This document shows positions 36,676-45,252 of a DNA stretch of 64,000 nt, one piece after another. The DNA is from Lewinellaceae bacterium (GTDB lineage: Bacteria > Bacteroidota > Bacteroidia > Chitinophagales > Saprospiraceae). The stretch is from contig JADJOD010000018.1 in the NCBI GenBank assembly GCA_016713985.1, forward strand, positions 1 to 64,000, written 5' to 3'. Every line of letters begins with the position of its first letter. The stretch's first letter is position 1. The notes below the pieces were generated by a model. The model had not been told where the DNA came from and did not search any database. It worked only from the letters and a program-made list of their open reading frames with translations. The translations under genes were made by a program, and so were the position numbers.

Positions 36676-37398
36676 TCATGGAAGTTTTTCAACATAATCA
36701 ATCACCGCCATCGTCATCCGGTTCAATTCGCGTTGCAGCGCATCGGGCGGCAGCAGGTTGAGATCGCGTTGTTTCTGCCAGTTGGCGTATTGCCCCTGCA
36801 GCACCAGTACCTCGTTGGTGTCGGTTTTGAGGTGCTCGCGCAGGTGTTCGAACACAGCACCCAACCCGCCGTCGGAGATCAGCAGGCCAAATGCCTGTAC
36901 TTGCGATACGTGGCCGGAACGTTGTGCAAATTCGGCTTTTTTGGCCACATATTCCTGCATAATAGCCGCATTCGGGCGAAAAAGGGGCTCTTTCCGGAAA
37001 TATAAAAACGAAAAAGATAGCAGCAAAATCGCCTGGAAAGGCATGAGCCAGGTATATGATTTGGCAAAATATTCCTCAATACTCCAGTTCAGCGTCGCAA
37101 AAGGCAGGGCCAGCAGCGTGAGCGTGAGCAACAACAGGTACGCCAGCGCACCGGCGTACACCGCCCGGAACGTGGCGCGCACCAGCACCTTCGAAGGGTT
37201 TTTATTCATCAACACCGCCACAAATAACAAACCCAGGGCCGGCAAAATGTGGGCAAATGCCCAAACCCAGGCAGTCGCCTCAATGCCGTCAAACTTGCCG
37301 GCAATGGTTTGCACAAAGACCAACGCGATCAACACGGCCGTGAAACCGATCCACAGCCAAAGCAGTTTTTTTCGGGTATCTGAAAGTAAAACCAGCAT
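36676..37398 (-). CDS. Four-helix membrane protein with EAD11-like C-terminal domain (240 aa)
   Basis: Four hydrophobic helices (about 10-32, 42-64, 80-100, 115-134) precede a cytoplasmic tail. The tail from 168 to 238 resembles effector-associated domain 11 of NTP-dependent conflict systems: helix GGLGAVFEHLREHL, then VLQGQYANWQKQRDLNLL, then the conserved ELNRMTMAVIDYVE. The same layout ends the nSTAND-SIR2 protein at 18709-21171 (NQFSQLERSYLSG and KRNQITLGLTRLIE). EADs are homotypic adaptors that recruit effectors, so a membrane protein with this tail could be a partner or membrane-acting effector. It is the first gene of a unit with the M48-TPR peptidase and nagA. The domain name is my recognition, not a search result. 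Confidence 0.65.
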   Translation of the reverse strand: MLVLLSDTRKKLLWLWIGFTAVLIALVFVQTIAGKFDGIEATAWVWAFAHILPALGLLFVAVLMNKNPSKVLVRATFRAVYAGALAYLLLLTLTLLALPFATLNWSIEEYFAKSYTWLMPFQAILLLSFSFLYFRKEPLFRPNAAIMQEYVAKKAEFAQRSGHVSQVQAFGLLISDGGLGAVFEHLREHLKTDTNEVLVLQGQYANWQKQRDLNLLPPDALQRELNRMTMAVIDYVEKLP

Positions 37399-37440
37399 TA
37401 CTTATGAATGATGAGTGATGAATGATGAATGATGAATTGA
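37395..37440 (+). repeat. 7-bp tandem repeat (TGATGAA)
   Basis: Imperfect TGATGAA iterations overlap the start of the EAD11 membrane protein gene. The same motif recurs at 49081-49118, 49814-49886 and, inverted, 50041-50074. Confidence 0.75.
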
Positions 37441-37483
37441 TGAATTTTGTTAACTATAGGTCAAAAATTATTGATTGTCAGGC

Positions 37484-37836
37484 TTTCATTCATCAGATGA
37501 CTCCAAGTCATCGGATGAATGAAAATCGATCAATTCAACCATCCCGCAATTATAGCAATCAAGCAATCAAAACCCCAATCCGGTCAATATGCCGACCTTC
37601 AGCAAATGCGTGACTCCAAGTCATCGGATGAATGAAAACCGATCAATTCAACCATCCCGCAATTATAGCAATCAAGCAATCAAAACCCCAATCCGGTCAA
37701 TATGCCGACCTTCAGCAAATGCGTGACTCCAAGTCATCGGATGAATGAAAATCGATCAATTCAACCATCCCGCAATTATAGCAATCAAGCAATCAAAACC
37801 CCAATCCGGTCAATATGCCGACCTTCAGCAAATGCG
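37484..37836 (+). repeat. Hairpin plus three 113-bp tandem repeats covering a gene end
   Basis: Units start at 37498, 37611 and 37724, each 113 bp and nearly identical. Each carries the end of the M48-like gene (its last 44 bases) plus 69 bases of spacer with GACTCCAAGTCAT. Before the first unit, 17-bp arms 37484-37500 and 37506-37522 with one mismatch form a hairpin with the TCCAA loop. Only the third unit is joined to the intact gene at 37793, so the other two are downstream duplications of its 3' end. Confidence 0.88.
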
Positions 37837-39016
37837 TCCGCGCGTCAAACAGGGGCGAGGGGCATCTCTGGATGGGTTTTCGGTTGGTTTCCGGTACTTC
37901 GAATTCATATACTAAGGCGGTCACGTTGTAATCGGATGAAAAGGGAACCTTGGCTAAGCTGCCCGGCAGTTTGTTAAACCCCTGGCTGAGCCAGGCCGTG
38001 GCCTGTGCTTTCGAGACACGATTGGCGCCGCCGCCAAAAGGCTGGTTGGTAACGATAAATACAAAAAGCCGGAAGTGGCCTTTTTGCGGCATGACGAGTG
38101 ATTTCAGGTAATCCATGACGCCGTTAAAATTGTCGCGCGCCGGGTAGTCGAGCCAGCGGGTGCGGTCATTGCGTGAGGAGCCGTCTTCTCCGTTGTACTG
38201 TTCGAGTTGAGTCACGATGGCGAAGCCGCCGGGTACCGAAAAATAACTGTACTGGGTGTATCCTTTGGCGTTGAGAGCCGAGCGGATTTTGCGATCGGTT
38301 TCCCCCAGTGTTTTTATACCGGAAAACAATTTTTCGGGCAATTCGAAACGACTATGGCACGAAGGCGGTGGCCAGGGGAAGCCGGGCATCGTCAACTCGG
38401 CGAGTCTGGGGTCGCCGTCAAAGGCTAAACTGTTGATTTCCAGAACCCGTTCGGCCCGGTTGAACCCTTCCCAAACGGCCTGGAGGCGATCTTCCACCCC
38501 GATGTTGTAGGAAGAGGGTGTTTTATTCAGACAGGTTTCGATATCCGCTTTGGAATATGCCTTCAGGGAAAAAATATAACCCATGAACTGATCGGCCTCG
38601 TTTTCCTCGCTGTTGCGGTGTTCCGGATCGAAGGTGTGCTCGTTGACATGGTGCCCGATTTCGTGCGCCAACGCCCCGGTAATTTCTATTTCAGTGGCTT
38701 TTTGCACAAAATCGAGGCTGTACAGAAGGTACCGTTTTTCACCGTCGAGTACCGCGGAAACGTTCTCTACGTTGGTCTGCACGACCTCGAAATTGGATAA
38801 GGCGCCGCCCAGCGTCAGGATTTCTTCCACCCGTTTGGCCATCCCATCGTCCGCTGAAAAACGGTACAACTCCTCGTCCATCTTGCTTCCGGTAAACACG
38901 CAGCGATGTTCGATATTCAGTTCCAGCAATTCCTGCGTGTACGCAGACTGCCAGGCCGCGAGACTGATGACGGACAAAAAATATCGGATACTTCGGGGGA
39001 ACGGATTGATTTTCAT
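37793..39016 (-). CDS. Secreted M48-like metallopeptidase with unknown C-terminal domain (407 aa)
   Basis: Signal sequence RYFLSVISLAAWQSAYTQ after ATG 39016; the longer frame upstream has no such logic. A peptidase domain holds HEIGHH (ALAHEIGHHVNEH) and a later SEENEADQFMGY that supplies the third zinc ligand, as in M48. The C-terminal 180 residues form a separate domain that I do not recognise, with KLFSGIKTLGETDRKI, SYFSVPGGFAIVTQLEQY and a strand-rich block GHFRLFVFIVTNQPFGGG. The N-terminal half is a paralogue of the M48-TPR protein at 35076, including the RC motif before FTGSK. Its 3' end is tandemly triplicated downstream, which does not alter the protein. Confidence 0.78.
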   Translation of the reverse strand: MKINPFPRSIRYFLSVISLAAWQSAYTQELLELNIEHRCVFTGSKMDEELYRFSADDGMAKRVEEILTLGGALSNFEVVQTNVENVSAVLDGEKRYLLYSLDFVQKATEIEITGALAHEIGHHVNEHTFDPEHRNSEENEADQFMGYIFSLKAYSKADIETCLNKTPSSYNIGVEDRLQAVWEGFNRAERVLEINSLAFDGDPRLAELTMPGFPWPPPSCHSRFELPEKLFSGIKTLGETDRKIRSALNAKGYTQYSYFSVPGGFAIVTQLEQYNGEDGSSRNDRTRWLDYPARDNFNGVMDYLKSLVMPQKGHFRLFVFIVTNQPFGGGANRVSKAQATAWLSQGFNKLPGSLAKVPFSSDYNVTALVYEFEVPETNRKPIQRCPSPLFDARTHLLKVGILTGLGF

Positions 39017-39189
39017 GGCGATGGGTCGGTGGTGTTGTGCCTGACAAAGGTACAAACTTGGGGTTAAATGGGCGAGGGAGTCGGGCATGGCTTTTATGTG
39101 GCAAAGACGGCGCTTCGTAAACAATTTATCAAACTGCAATCAAATCTTCCCTACGTTTGCCTTGCAGAATCAGCCAACGAACAAACAAA

Positions 39190-40594
39190 ATGGAAAAACA
39201 ACAAGGTCAGCTCATCCGCAGCCTCACCCTCGGGGCTGCTACCATTCTCGTCGTCAGTTCGGTCATCGGGTCGGGTGTTTACAAAAAGTGGCGCCCATGT
39301 CCTCGGATTTGTTGTCGCCCACGCTTGTATTATGGGCCTGGGTGCTGGCGGGCGTCATCAGTTTGTGCGGCGCTTTGAGCAATGCGGAAATTGCGGGCAT
39401 GATGGCCGATTCGGGCGGCGAATACGTCTATTTCCGGCGTATTTACGGGCGTTTTATGGCTTTTTTGTGGGGCTGGAGCACTTTTGCCGTGATCAAAACG
39501 GCGGCCGTGTCGTCCATCGCCTATGTATTTGCCAGTCGTTCAACTCGATCATTCCGCTGCCACATTTGCCGGAATCCATCGAAAGTATGCAGTTTCTTGT
39601 TTTTAAACCCTTCGAAAACGCGGGGGTGAAAGGTTTGACCATTTTACTCATTCTTGTGCTGACCTTCCTGAATACCCACGGGTTAAAGGGCGCCGCAGCG
39701 CTCAGCACCTGGATCACCCGCCTGGTTATTGTGGGCCTGCTGACCATTGTTGTCTGCGGGTTGTTGTTCGGCGGCGGCAGTTTTGCCAATATTCAGACGC
39801 CGGCTACCGGTTATGTTGCCCGCGAATGGACGGATTTTGGCCTGATCAAAGCGATGTTTGCCGCGCTGCTGGCCGCGTTTTGGGCTTATGAAGGCTGGAA
39901 TACGATCGGTTTTATCGGCGGCGAGATCAAGGAGCCGCACCGCAACCTGCCCCTGGCTTTGTTTGCCGGTATGATGGTGATCATCGGGGCATACGTGCTC
40001 GTGAATTTTACCTATCTCTACGTGTTGCCAATCGATCAATTGGTGGGTGTGCACTCGGCAAAAAATGACATCGCCGCCGTGGCGGTGGTGCGGCATTTTG
40101 CCGGCGATGTGGGGGCAACCTTGATTTCCATGATCATCCTGATCACAACGCTGGGGTGCACCAACGCTACCATCCTGATGCCTCCGCGGGTTTATTACGC
40201 CATGGCGAAAGACAAGTTGTTTTTCCCACGCGCCGCCGAAATTCACCCGAAATACCACACCCCCAACCCGGCGCTGTGGATGCAGGGTGCCTGGGCCTGC
40301 CTGCTGGTATTGTCCGGCAGTTTTGACCAGTTGACCGATATGCTGATCTTTGCGGCCTTCTTTTTTTACGGCGCCACCGCTTTTGGGGTGTTTATCATGC
40401 GCCGCCGCGAACCCCACGCCGAACGGCCCTACAAAGTGTGGGGTTATCCGGTGGTACCCGCCTTGTTTGTGATATTCTGCGCGGCGCTGATCGTGATCAC
40501 CTGCATCAACCACCCCCGCGAAGCGGGTATCGGCACGGTGCTGATGTTGACCGGGGTTCCGATGTATTATTACTGGAACAGCAGGCGGCAATAA
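39190..40594 (+). pseudogene. APC-family amino acid permease with two frameshifts
   Basis: The start EKQQGQLIRSLTLGAATILV and IGSGVYKK (first helix with the APC GxG signature) is in one frame from 39190. APMSSDLLSPTLVLWAWVLAG to IAYVFA is in a second, and SFNSIIPLPHLPES to the end, with FWAYEGWNTIGFIGGEIKEP and LLVLSGSFDQLTDML, is in a third. Adding one base near 39283-39289 (an A5 run then G) and one near 39531-39533 restores a 12-helix exchanger of about 469 residues, similar to the LAT/YhdG-type cationic or neutral amino-acid transporters. Both lesions are single-base losses. The rest is intact, so sequence error or very recent inactivation are both possible. Confidence 0.82.
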
Positions 40595-40616
40595 CAAAAG
40601 GCAAAAAACGGAAGAC

Positions 40617-41780
40617 CTACTGCTTTTTCCAGCGTTCGAAAAATGCGGGGATACACTTATTGCTAAAGCTCGAATTGGCATTGAACAATACGCAGATGCC
40701 AATACCGTCGCGGCGATTGAAGGCAATCTCTCCCTTGTAGCCGTTGACGTAACCGCCGTGGTAGATGATGGTGTCTGCGCCGTGTTCCAGTACCCGCCAT
40801 CCCAGGGCGTAGGAAGCTTCGTCGCGACCGATCCAGCCCGGAAAAATACGGCGTTCTTTGCCCGTTTTGACGACGGGGCGGAACACCCGCTCCAGCGTGG
40901 CATCGGCTACGATCCCGGCCTGGTGCCCAAGCAGGAGTTTGAGCCATTCACCCATATCGGATATGCTTGCGTTGACTCCTCCGGCGGCAGCGGCGTTGTA
41001 ATAAAGCGGCGAAACCTCGTCCACACGCCAGCCGTGCCCCGTTTGAAAATGCGGCAGGGCTTTGTTCGCCGCCTGTTGCATGGACTGGTAGTCGCAGGAG
41101 GCCGTTTGCATACCCGCGGGCAGGAAGATTTTTTCAACGAGCAATTGCTGGTAACTTTTGCCCGTCACCTTGCGCATCACCTCTTCGATGGCGCAAAAAG
41201 CGGCATTCTGATAACTGAAAAACTCCCCTTCTTTTCCACTGACCGGGGCTTTCGGGAAAAACTCGGTGACGATTTTCCGGATGTCGAATCCCCGTTCGAT
41301 GAGGTTGGTATAAGCGTGATAAGGCAACCCGGTGGTGTGGGAAAGCAGGTGCCAGGGCCGGATTCGCGCGGCCTGTTTCGGGTCGCGGAGTGTGAATTCG
41401 GGAAAATATTTTTGAACGGGATCGTCCCATTGAAACAAGCTGTCCTGCACGAGCATACCCGTCAGAACGCCGGCAAAACCTTTGGACAGGGAGCCGATGC
41501 GAAACAGGGTATGTGCATCCACGGAATCCGGCTTGCCGGTGTTTTTTACGCCGTAACCGCGCATAAACACCACTTCGCCGCCTTTAACGATCACCACTGC
41601 CGCTCCGGGTGTCATCGTCAGCGCCATTTCGCCGGAAAAATATCGGTCGTAGTCGTCGAGCAAAGCCTGGAGCACCGGGTCGCCTGTGGGCAGGGGCCGG
41701 TTCTCCGGGAATGCGGACTGCGCGGGTGCATTGGCACAGGAAGGAAGCAACAGGGAGGCGAACAAAAGCGCTGTTACCAT
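40617..41780 (-). CDS. Serine hydrolase, class C beta-lactamase-like lipoprotein (387 aa)
   Basis: Periplasmic or surface-anchored serine hydrolase of the beta-lactamase/AmpC superfamily. The leader ends in a lipobox (LLPSC, Cys15) after ATG 41780. The catalytic set is SLSK (S97, K100), the tyrosine motif FSYQN (Y190) and a third motif HGG in IIYHGGYVNGYKG near 350. Such proteins act as esterases or D-amino-acid peptidases far more often than as beta-lactamases. It is convergent with the amino-acid permease (23-bp gap) and has no linked resistance genes, so a housekeeping peptidase or esterase role is likelier. Confidence 0.87.
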   Translation of the reverse strand: MVTALLFASLLLPSCANAPAQSAFPENRPLPTGDPVLQALLDDYDRYFSGEMALTMTPGAAVVIVKGGEVVFMRGYGVKNTGKPDSVDAHTLFRIGSLSKGFAGVLTGMLVQDSLFQWDDPVQKYFPEFTLRDPKQAARIRPWHLLSHTTGLPYHAYTNLIERGFDIRKIVTEFFPKAPVSGKEGEFFSYQNAAFCAIEEVMRKVTGKSYQQLLVEKIFLPAGMQTASCDYQSMQQAANKALPHFQTGHGWRVDEVSPLYYNAAAAGGVNASISDMGEWLKLLLGHQAGIVADATLERVFRPVVKTGKERRIFPGWIGRDEASYALGWRVLEHGADTIIYHGGYVNGYKGEIAFNRRDGIGICVLFNANSSFSNKCIPAFFERWKKQ

Positions 41781-41985
41781 GCGGATTTGTAAAAAAAAAG
41801 GCAAATGATTTTCATACCGGGCGCGAAGGTAAACGCAAGACAATTCTCTTTAAAGTTTTTACAAGGATTCCGAACTGCAATTCAAGGCGACTACGACCTT
41901 TCAGGCCATTTTGGTAGAAAATGGCGGGTAGAAATGCCCGGGATTTCCTTATTTGGACCGGAATTCACGATTAAACGAACCGATC

Positions 41986-42498
41986 ATGAAAAACGACATT
42001 TCACGCAAACAATTTATTCGTTTTGCAGTCGCCGGTGGCGCCGCAGCGTTTGCCGCCACACCTTTACTGCTGGTTGCACAATCGACGGCTCCCCAAAAAG
42101 CCAAAGGAGATCCCCTGGCAGCCGACCTGGTGAAAGAATGGGTCGGGAAAGCGCATTCCGACCTGGCACGGGTAAAAGAACTGCTTGCGCAGGAGCCGCG
42201 CCTGCTCAACGCGTCGTGGGATTGGGGCGGCGGCGATTTCGAATCGGCGCTGGAAGCGGCCGGGCACATGGGCAACCGCGACATCGCGCAGTTTTTGCTC
42301 GACAATGGCGCTCGGATGAACTTTTTTTGCGCCGCCATGCTCGGCCACCTCGACTTGGTGAAAGCCACCCTCGAACTGTACCCGGATTTGAAAAAATCCG
42401 CCGGACCGCATGGGTTAAAATTAAAACACCACGCACTAAAGGGGGGCGAACAAGCCAAACCGGTGCTGGAATACCTGGAAAGTATTGGAGCGGAATAA
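41986..42498 (+). CDS. Exported ankyrin-repeat protein (170 aa)
   Basis: ATG 41986 opens an N-terminus with a twin-arginine-like motif (SRKQFIRFAVAGG; the second position is K) and a hydrophobic stretch, so export by Tat or Sec is likely. The mature part contains ankyrin-type units: ALEAAGHMGNRDIAQFLLDNGA, then AAMLGHLDLVKATLELYPDL. It is short, with about three repeats, and probably binds a partner. It ends 13 bases from the convergent alpha/beta hydrolase gene. Confidence 0.8.
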   Translation: MKNDISRKQFIRFAVAGGAAAFAATPLLLVAQSTAPQKAKGDPLAADLVKEWVGKAHSDLARVKELLAQEPRLLNASWDWGGGDFESALEAAGHMGNRDIAQFLLDNGARMNFFCAAMLGHLDLVKATLELYPDLKKSAGPHGLKLKHHALKGGEQAKPVLEYLESIGAE

Positions 42499-42511
42499 AT
42501 AATGCCGGAAG

Positions 42512-43504
42512 TTAAAACTTGCCTTCCAGAAAAGCCAGAACGTCTTCCAGCGTTTGTGCCGCATTTTCTTCCTGCGGCCAGTGCCCCGTGTTTTGATAAA
42601 TCCGGAGCAGGGACCCGGGAATCCGCCGGTGGAATTCGTAGGCATATTCGGGCGAAATCCGGGTGTCTTCCGCCCCCCAGAGGATAAGGGTGGGGGTATT
42701 GATCCGGCCCACGATGTCTACCGGAGGCCGGTTGTCGCTCACCGACGCCCGATCGATAAACGCTTTGCGGTTGCCGGGGCGCCGAAGCAGGTCGAAATGG
42801 CGTTGTATCAACGAGTCGGTTACCAATACATCGTCGGCATAAACGTCTTCCAGCATCAGTTGAAGAAACGATCGCGGCGTAATTTTCATCATGACGCCGT
42901 TGATCACCGGCGTTCGGGCCAGCCACATGACCCAGGGGGTGTTTTTGGGTTCGAAACCCGGCGCATCCAGCAAAATGAGTTTGTCGAGGCGGCTGGGGTG
43001 GTCGGCAGCGTAAAACCAGGCAATCTGGGCGCCAAGCCCGTTGCCCGCGAGGTGAAACTTTTTTAACCCCAGGTTGCTCACTAAGCTGTCGATAAATCCC
43101 GCGTACATAAAGGCGCTGTAACTTCCCCTCGGGTGGGGACCGGTAAGGCCGAATCCCGGCAAATCGACGCTGATCACCTGGTACTTCCGGGCCAGTTCCT
43201 CCGTCCAGCCCGACCACGTATGCAACGAACTCTGAGCGTCGTGGAGCAGGAGGATGGGTGTTCCTTTGCCCTGGATACGGCAATGCACGTCCATATTGTC
43301 AAAATACAGGAACCTGGAATCCGGGTAGGTATATTGCAACCTCAAATCCTGGAAGGGCACGTCGTCCCACCAGTTCCGGTATACCCAGAAAAGGGCTGCC
43401 AGGAAAAACACCCAGCGAATCAGGCTTGAGACCCGCAGTTTGCCCAGCCATTTTCGGGTGTTTACGGCGTTCTCCGGGGTTTTGTCCGGTAGCGATTCTT
43501 CCAT
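42512..43504 (-). CDS. Alpha/beta hydrolase-fold protein lacking the serine nucleophile (330 aa)
   Basis: One membrane helix (about 26-44, IRWVFFLAALFWVY) anchors an alpha/beta-hydrolase domain. The strand-loop ILLLHDAQSSLHTW replaces the usual HG oxyanion motif. The nucleophile elbow reads AGNGLGAQ, so residue 156, normally Ser in GxSxG, is Gly. The acid D280 (ILWGAEDTRIS) and the histidine H308 (NTGHWPQEE) are still present. With no serine the protein is unlikely to be a normal esterase and may be a binding protein, or the base call may be wrong. It is preceded by a repeated 5'-leader hairpin, 22 bases before the start. Confidence 0.8.
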   Translation of the reverse strand: MEESLPDKTPENAVNTRKWLGKLRVSSLIRWVFFLAALFWVYRNWWDDVPFQDLRLQYTYPDSRFLYFDNMDVHCRIQGKGTPILLLHDAQSSLHTWSGWTEELARKYQVISVDLPGFGLTGPHPRGSYSAFMYAGFIDSLVSNLGLKKFHLAGNGLGAQIAWFYAADHPSRLDKLILLDAPGFEPKNTPWVMWLARTPVINGVMMKITPRSFLQLMLEDVYADDVLVTDSLIQRHFDLLRRPGNRKAFIDRASVSDNRPPVDIVGRINTPTLILWGAEDTRISPEYAYEFHRRIPGSLLRIYQNTGHWPQEENAAQTLEDVLAFLEGKF

Positions 43505-43518
43505 AAGGAGAGGGGGTT

Positions 43519-43560
43519 AAGTAGTAGGACAGAAATCTTTTCCGTCCGGGTGTTTCATGA
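43519..43560 (-). repeat. Leader hairpin repeat, copy 1
   Basis: GTAGGACAGAAATCTTTTCC then GTCCGGGTGTTTCAT. The core GGACaGAAA-TCT-TTTCCGTCC (43527-43547) forms a 9-bp stem with one mismatch. The minus-strand gene start (43504) follows closely. Other copies are at 44299-44335 and 53568-53610. Confidence 0.8.
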
Positions 43561-43608
43561 TCAGAATATTCCCAAGAAAATGAGTCGTATTAATGTTGTC
43601 CGCGTACT

Positions 43609-43764
43609 TAAGAGGGTGTCTCAAAGGGTTGATAAAGTTGATATTAGTTGATGAAAGTTGATGTTTGGATTGAAAAATGGCATAAATTAGTACCTTTTCG
43701 GCTCAAAATATCAACCTGATAAACTTTTATAAACCCTCATCAACCTTTTGAGACACCCACTTAA
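43609..43764 (+). repeat. Imperfect inverted repeat and dispersed repeat
   Basis: TAAGAGGGTGTCTCAAAGGG (from 43609) pairs with the CCTTTTGAGACACCC end (to 43764). The interior carries several GTTGAT/ATCAAC copies and a segment that resembles 25092-25152. It fills most of the gap between two minus-strand genes and may be a mobile or regulatory repeat. Confidence 0.65.
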
Positions 43765-43777
43765 TACGGTATAAAAA

Positions 43778-44293
43778 TCAGTTTTCGCTGCGCAAAATAG
43801 CGGCGATTCCTGCCGAAAGTGCAAATCCACCCAAAGCGCCGAGCCCCATCCGAAGCAGTACGTGCCCGAGCGGCAGTGCCATGCCGGATTGTTCGAGGTA
43901 CTGGATTTGTTCGCGCAACTCATTGGCCTGTTGCGGGTCGCCGGTGCCCGCAGCCAATTGATCCTTCAGGTATTGTACCTGGGCAGCCGCTTCCATTTGC
44001 AACAAAGCAGGGTCGGCTAAGTGCAAAGAGTAATAAAAAAGCCAGTAGAGCAAATTGATGAGCAAAAATGTTATAAACGGCGTGCGCAACACCTCCCTGA
44101 AGTCGCGCGCCGTACCGTTTTTTGAACAATCTTCTCTGGCGGCACGGTACATCAGCAACAGGTAGATCGCCATACCCGCCCATTGCAACCAGGGATTCAG
44201 GAACAGGTCTTTTTTTGCAAAATAGAGCAGGGCGTAATAGAAGATAACAACGATGCCTCCTGTCAGGCCGTAACGAACACCGGGGTTTTTCAT
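43778..44293 (-). CDS. DUF4199 membrane protein (171 aa)
   Basis: Small membrane protein of the Bacteroidota-restricted DUF4199 family: a GLTGGIVVIFYYALLYF helix, a second helix WAGMAIYLLLMY with the conserved REDCSKNGTARDFREV loop, a third ITFLLINLLYWLFYY, a soluble helical insert (about 105-140), and a final helix LGALGGFALSAGIAAIL. The function is unknown. Its leader carries a copy of the GTAGGRCGGAAATC hairpin directly before the start. The terminator at 44393-44426 ends the upstream gene, so this gene is probably transcribed from its own leader. Confidence 0.8.
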   Translation of the reverse strand: MKNPGVRYGLTGGIVVIFYYALLYFAKKDLFLNPWLQWAGMAIYLLLMYRAAREDCSKNGTARDFREVLRTPFITFLLINLLYWLFYYSLHLADPALLQMEAAAQVQYLKDQLAAGTGDPQQANELREQIQYLEQSGMALPLGHVLLRMGLGALGGFALSAGIAAILRSEN

Positions 44294-44298
44294 TTTAT

Positions 44299-44335
44299 AA
44301 GTAGTAGGGCGGAAATCTTTTCCGTCCGAATGTTC
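44299..44335 (-). repeat. Leader hairpin repeat, copy 2
   Basis: GTAGTAGGGCGGAAATC followed by TTTTCCGTCCGAATG. The palindromic core (44307-44327) matches copies 1 and 3. It lies 6 bases from the start codon complement at 44291-44293. Confidence 0.8.
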
Positions 44336-44392
44336 CGAAGAAAATTTGCAGCGTTAATTTTGTCCACTTGCCTGAAGATTGTGGTATAGAAG

Positions 44393-44426
44393 AAAAACGC
44401 CCTGCCGGTCGGAGGCAAGGCGTTTT
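44393..44426 (-). terminator. Rho-independent terminator after the DUF4199 gene
   Basis: On the minus strand AAAACGCC pairs with GGCGTTTT around an inner GC-rich stem and a short loop, and the transcript continues into TTTTTCTTC. It is 45 bases past the stop of the gene at 44471. Confidence 0.75.
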
Positions 44427-44470
44427 GGCAGGACAAAAGTAAAAGAAAGCGAACTTTACAATCCAAAAAA

Positions 44471-45028
44471 TCAGATTTTGGAAATTTCAGGCTGTTTTTT
44501 CAAAAAGGCGGCTGAAATAAGCCCGACAAACAAGCCGAAAAAGATGCCGCCCACGATGCCGTTTTTGAGGTTGGTGAGCAGGTCGCCTGCTTTGTCAAAA
44601 CCTTCCAGCGCTTCTTCCAGGTTTTCTGCGGGCATTTTATCTCCCCAGGCTTCAACAAACTGTTCTTTCATGCCGGCCACATAATTGGGGTCGATAAAAT
44701 TGACCAGCAGGTAGTTCCACAAACCGGAAATAAAGGTGCCCACCAAAACGACCAAAAGGCCGACAAGAAGCGCTTTCCCGTACTTGATGTAACCGCCGTC
44801 GAGATCGTCCCGCTGATACCGGATGGCCATAATGGCGGCCCCGAAGTTGACGAGCAGCATAGCCCCGTAAAAAACGGCCATACCGCTGATGGCCATGACG
44901 TTAAAATTCGTCAGGTAAATTAATAAAGAAAGCAAAACAATACCCCCCCCGGCATAAGCGCCGTAACGCAGGACGGTGTTCCAAATCGGGGATGTGGCAG
45001 CAGGGGTGGATTGACTGGAAGATTCCAT
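44471..45028 (-). CDS. DUF4199 membrane protein (185 aa)
   Basis: Second DUF4199 paralogue, 177 bases upstream of the first. After a polar start it has helices GGGIVLLSLLIYLTNF, GMAVFYGAMLLVNFGAAIMAI, a loop RYQRDDLDGGYIKYGKALL, a third helix LLVVLVGTFISGLWNYLL, an acidic helical insert (NYVAGMKEQFVEAWGDKM), and a last helix IVGGIFFGLFVGLISAAFL. Function unknown. A rho-independent terminator follows, separating it from the next gene. Confidence 0.8.
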   Translation of the reverse strand: MESSSQSTPAATSPIWNTVLRYGAYAGGGIVLLSLLIYLTNFNVMAISGMAVFYGAMLLVNFGAAIMAIRYQRDDLDGGYIKYGKALLVGLLVVLVGTFISGLWNYLLVNFIDPNYVAGMKEQFVEAWGDKMPAENLEEALEGFDKAGDLLTNLKNGIVGGIFFGLFVGLISAAFLKKQPEISKI

Positions 45029-45252
45029 AAAAGTTTTCGTTTTAGATGAAAGAAAGAAAATGGCTTTCGGGGCATAAAACTATATGCACATAACACGTTG
45101 TGCAGCATTGTCCGACTATTTTTATGATTTTAACGACAAAAAAGCGCCGGGCGGCGGCTTTTGCCGAACTTTGCCGCCCTGAAATGGTTTGAGGAAACTG
45201 TATCTTCCCAGGTGTTCCACCACCACCGTTCACCGTTCACCGTTTTTCATCC

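Noticed and set aside
39683..40903. 406-codon minus-strand frame
   Set aside because: It is antisense to the amino-acid permease and the serine hydrolase end, with no motif found.
41949..43283. 444-codon minus-strand frame
   Set aside because: It overlaps the ankyrin gene and is the out-of-frame shadow of the alpha/beta hydrolase gene, with no recognised domain.
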